Shown here: positions 62,001-64,000 of the stretch, piece after piece | Position numbering within the stretch: the stretch's first letter is position 1 | How the letters are laid out: the number at the start of each line of letters is the position of its first letter | Origin: Ehretia macrophylla | Taxonomy: Eukaryota > Streptophyta > Magnoliopsida > Boraginales > Ehretiaceae | Direction: 5' to 3' | DNA length: 64,000 nt | NCBI GenBank assembly: GCA_037974665.1 | Contig: CM075764.1 | Span: forward strand, 87,972,825 to 88,036,824 | Notes under the pieces: generated by a model | Seen by the model: the letters and a program-made list of their open reading frames with translations, nothing else | What the model was told of the DNA's origin: nothing | Database searches by the model: none | Made by a program: the position numbers and the translations under genes

Positions 62001-63013
62001 CGCGGCGGATGCGATGGCCTCGCTGGGCGGCATCGGGCTTGCCAGTGTTGGTTGCCTTAGCTCCGTCTGCTATTCCCTCACTCGCCTGGTCCGGAGATTG
62101 CCAGGGGGTGTTGGGTCGTAGGATCGGGTACATCCGGAGTACCCATTGGTGTAAGGGATGCCGGCATATCGAGATCAAGATCGTGGTTCATGGATCGGGG
62201 ATCGAAGATTTGGAGTGATAAGGGTTATCGATTGTATCCTTCTAAAATGTGGTATTAGAATTGTTATTCACTGTTTATCTATTGTATTAATTGTGTTAAG
62301 TTGCTGCATTGCATGTCCCCGGTAGACCTTATCCCTCACTGAGCAATTGTGATTGCTCATACCTCGCTAAACATGTTTCAGGAAGTGCTGAGGGTGAACC
62401 CCAACTAGTTGAGGTGCTAGTGGAAGAGGAAGAAGTTCAGGCTGAGCCTTTGCCCTAGTTGTTGTGTGTTTGTTGTCTAAGGTGGATTTGCCTTCTTGTT
62501 GTTACATGGTGTACTTGTATTGCTATAGCATGATCTATTTTGTGGCCTTAAGGCTATGTATATTCTTGTAGTTGCAAGTTGAAAGCTGTTGGTTGTAATG
62601 TTAGTTTTGAGATATTATGGTTTGTAATAACTTTTAATTCTCCTTTTAGTTCTTGCATGCTTGGGGATGTATGTTTAGAGGTGTTGATTTCAACTTCTAA
62701 AATTGCTCTAATGTTATCATAGGATGGCATGTTAAAAAGGTTTAATGAAAAGTTAAGTTGGGTGCATGCATGTGTGATTTGGAGCTGTTGTTTGTCTCCT
62801 GGCTTGGATGGCCTTGAACCTTTGAATTTTAATTATAAAAGCTTGTTTTAGTATATTGTGGCTATTTTGAGCATTTACAGGTTTGAAAAATGTCCGCGGT
62901 ACAGAGGAAACTCTGTCCGTTTTTCCCTAAAATTTTGTGACCGGGTTTGGTATTGGGTTGAGAATAGCATGGTTATTAGAGCCTCCGGTCTCGTGAGGGA
63001 TCGGGGCGTTACA
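59020..63013 (+). repeat. LARD 3' LTR (4.0 kb)
   Basis: Near-identical copy of the 5' LTR. Landmarks: donor-like GGTAAGAG near 59596, GC-rich island 61981-62210, hairpin 62341-62358, CAGG at 62379-62382. Confidence 0.9.
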
Positions 63014-64000
63014 GTGATGGCCAAAGATGATGCTGTTTCAAGTTCAAGTGAAGGTGATAAAGTCAAAGCCATCAAAGTACCTAAGGAAATAAGTGAGTTC
63101 AATGATCAAGATGTTATCATGATGACCAAGAACTCAAGAGCCAATAACAACCTCTATTGTGCCCTAAACGAAACTGAGTATAGTCGTGTGAGTCAATGTG
63201 AAACCGTTCATGAGATTTGGGAGATATTACACATGTCTTATCAAGAGACGTCTCAAGTGAAGAATACTAAAATTGATCTTTATATCCATGAGTATGAATT
63301 GTTTTGTATGAAGGCTGGAGAATCACTAAACAAAATGCATCAAAGATTCTCTAAAATCGTAAACAACTTGAGTATTCTCGAAAAGAAGTATCCAAATGAA
63401 GAACTCAACCAGAAGATTCTTATGGCCCTTCCAAAAGAATACAAACCAAAGCTGGCATCAATTAGAGAATCAACCAATCTCTCCAAGTTAAAGGTGCATG
63501 TGCTCATTTGCAACCTTGAGACGGAGGAACTCGTATTGAATCAAGAGAAGGTACAAGATGAAGAAGAAAAGAAGACAAGGAATTCACTTGCTCTCATTGC
63601 TCAATCTCAATCAAGTGATGAAGACAAAGATGATAGTGATCTTGATGAGCTTGCACTCCTTGCAAAGAATTTTAAGAAATTCTTGAAATACAAAAAGATG
63701 AAGAAAGGAGAGCCCATTAACAACAAAGTCGAGAGGAGATTTAAAGAAAAGATGGAAAAGACCAAAGAGGAGATTAAGTGCTTTAATTGTGACAAGCCGG
63801 GATGAATCAAAGCAAAGTGTCCAAAATTGATCAAAGGGAAACAAAAGGCAATGAAGGCTTGTGTTGAAAATCATGTATCAACTGATAGTGAAAGTAGAAG
63901 TAAAACCGAAGTGGCTGACTTTGTGTGCTTTATGGCTAGAGATGATGAGGTAACTTCTTCTAATGATAATGAATGTACTTTTGAGGAATTAACAAATGAA
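63014..64000 (+). pseudogene. SIRE-like copia gag, 3' part (runs off window)
   Basis: Continuation of the gag split at 53942. The reading passes GTG-ATG-GCC and stays open to 63802. It contains WEILHMSYQ, a long helical capsid region (GESLNKMHQRFSKIVNNLS, LPKEYKPKLASI) and an acidic EDKDDSDLDEL stretch. The zinc knuckle reads CFNCDKPG-stop-IKAKC: a TGA (63803-63805) replaces the zinc-binding histidine. Beyond it the same frame is open for 65 more codons to the window end. With the insertion and this stop it is non-functional, but it is otherwise well kept. Pol, if present, lies beyond 64000. Confidence 0.85.

Larger units (their letters stand above)
53943..63013 (+). mobile_element. LARD-type non-autonomous retrotransposon
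   Basis: Two LTRs of 3,996 and 3,994 bp flank only 1,081 bp of interior. Perfect target duplication GTGAT (53938-53942, 63014-63018). Primer-binding site TGGTATCAGAGC and a polypurine tract are present, but no gag or pol. Termini TGTGACGCC...GGCGTTACA resemble chromovirus (Tekay-type) gypsy LTRs. I count roughly 35-40 substitutions between the LTRs, about 1%, so the insertion is recent. Mobilisation must depend on an autonomous relative. Confidence 0.9.

Overview
The window is plant nuclear DNA, most likely from a eudicot and perhaps an asterid. The evidence is AT-rich intergenic sequence, an extensin gene of the SPPPP/YYYK type, and a dense load of plant Ty1/copia and Ty3/gypsy retrotransposons, MITEs, hAT remnants and tRNA-type SINEs. 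I cannot name the species. Only one gene looks intact and of host origin: a 719-residue cell-wall extensin on the minus strand (14803-16962), with a TATA box at 17094-17103 and a probable 112-bp intron in its 3' UTR.

Layout. 1-1624: a segment seen again at about 40320-48868 (copy 2 is split by a gypsy element); it begins inside a PIF/Harbinger-type MITE and holds a SINE. 3301-4166: a Tourist-like MITE with TAA target duplication. 4710-7705: a probable solo LTR. 8487-10027: a deleted hAT element that keeps the last transposase exon. 11292-12548: a foldback element with arms of more than 400 bp. 14262-17103: the extensin transcription unit. 17997-18147: a SINE. 18751-19766: a second foldback element.

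From about 19416 to 32040 there is a tandem duplication with a 6.3-kb unit. Each unit carries a gypsy solo LTR, a non-autonomous hAT-like element and a SINE. The first unit ends in 182 bp of a copia LTR, so the copia element whose full copy is at 31859-38515 was already present when the segment duplicated. That copia element has a heavily broken gag-pol.

40888-48397 is a gypsy element of Tat-like type with a perfect GTATA target duplication. It keeps a broken gag, has lost all of pol, and carries a broken antisense extra ORF with its own TATA box. That ORF is itself interrupted by a solo LTR (42845-45485). From 48869 to the end of the window lies a SIRE/Maximus-like copia element. Its 5' LTR is interrupted by a solo LTR (50059-53620) and its gag by a 9.1-kb element with two 4-kb LTRs and only 1.1 kb of non-coding interior (53943-63013), a LARD-type non-autonomous retrotransposon about 1% diverged between LTRs. 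Apart from that insertion and one stop codon at the zinc-knuckle histidine, the copia gag stays open to base 64000.

The most unusual signal is shared by the four long-LTR sequences (4710-7705, 42845-45485, 50059-53620 and the 53943-63013 pair). Each has a donor-like GGTGAG/GGTAAG roughly 200 nt after a TATA-like site (the site is weak in the first). Each then has, 1.5-2.8 kb later, a GAGC-stem hairpin followed at a near-constant 20-22 nt by a YAGG acceptor-like site. The hairpin stems differ in sequence but still pair. I propose a spliced intron inside the LTR; this is untested.
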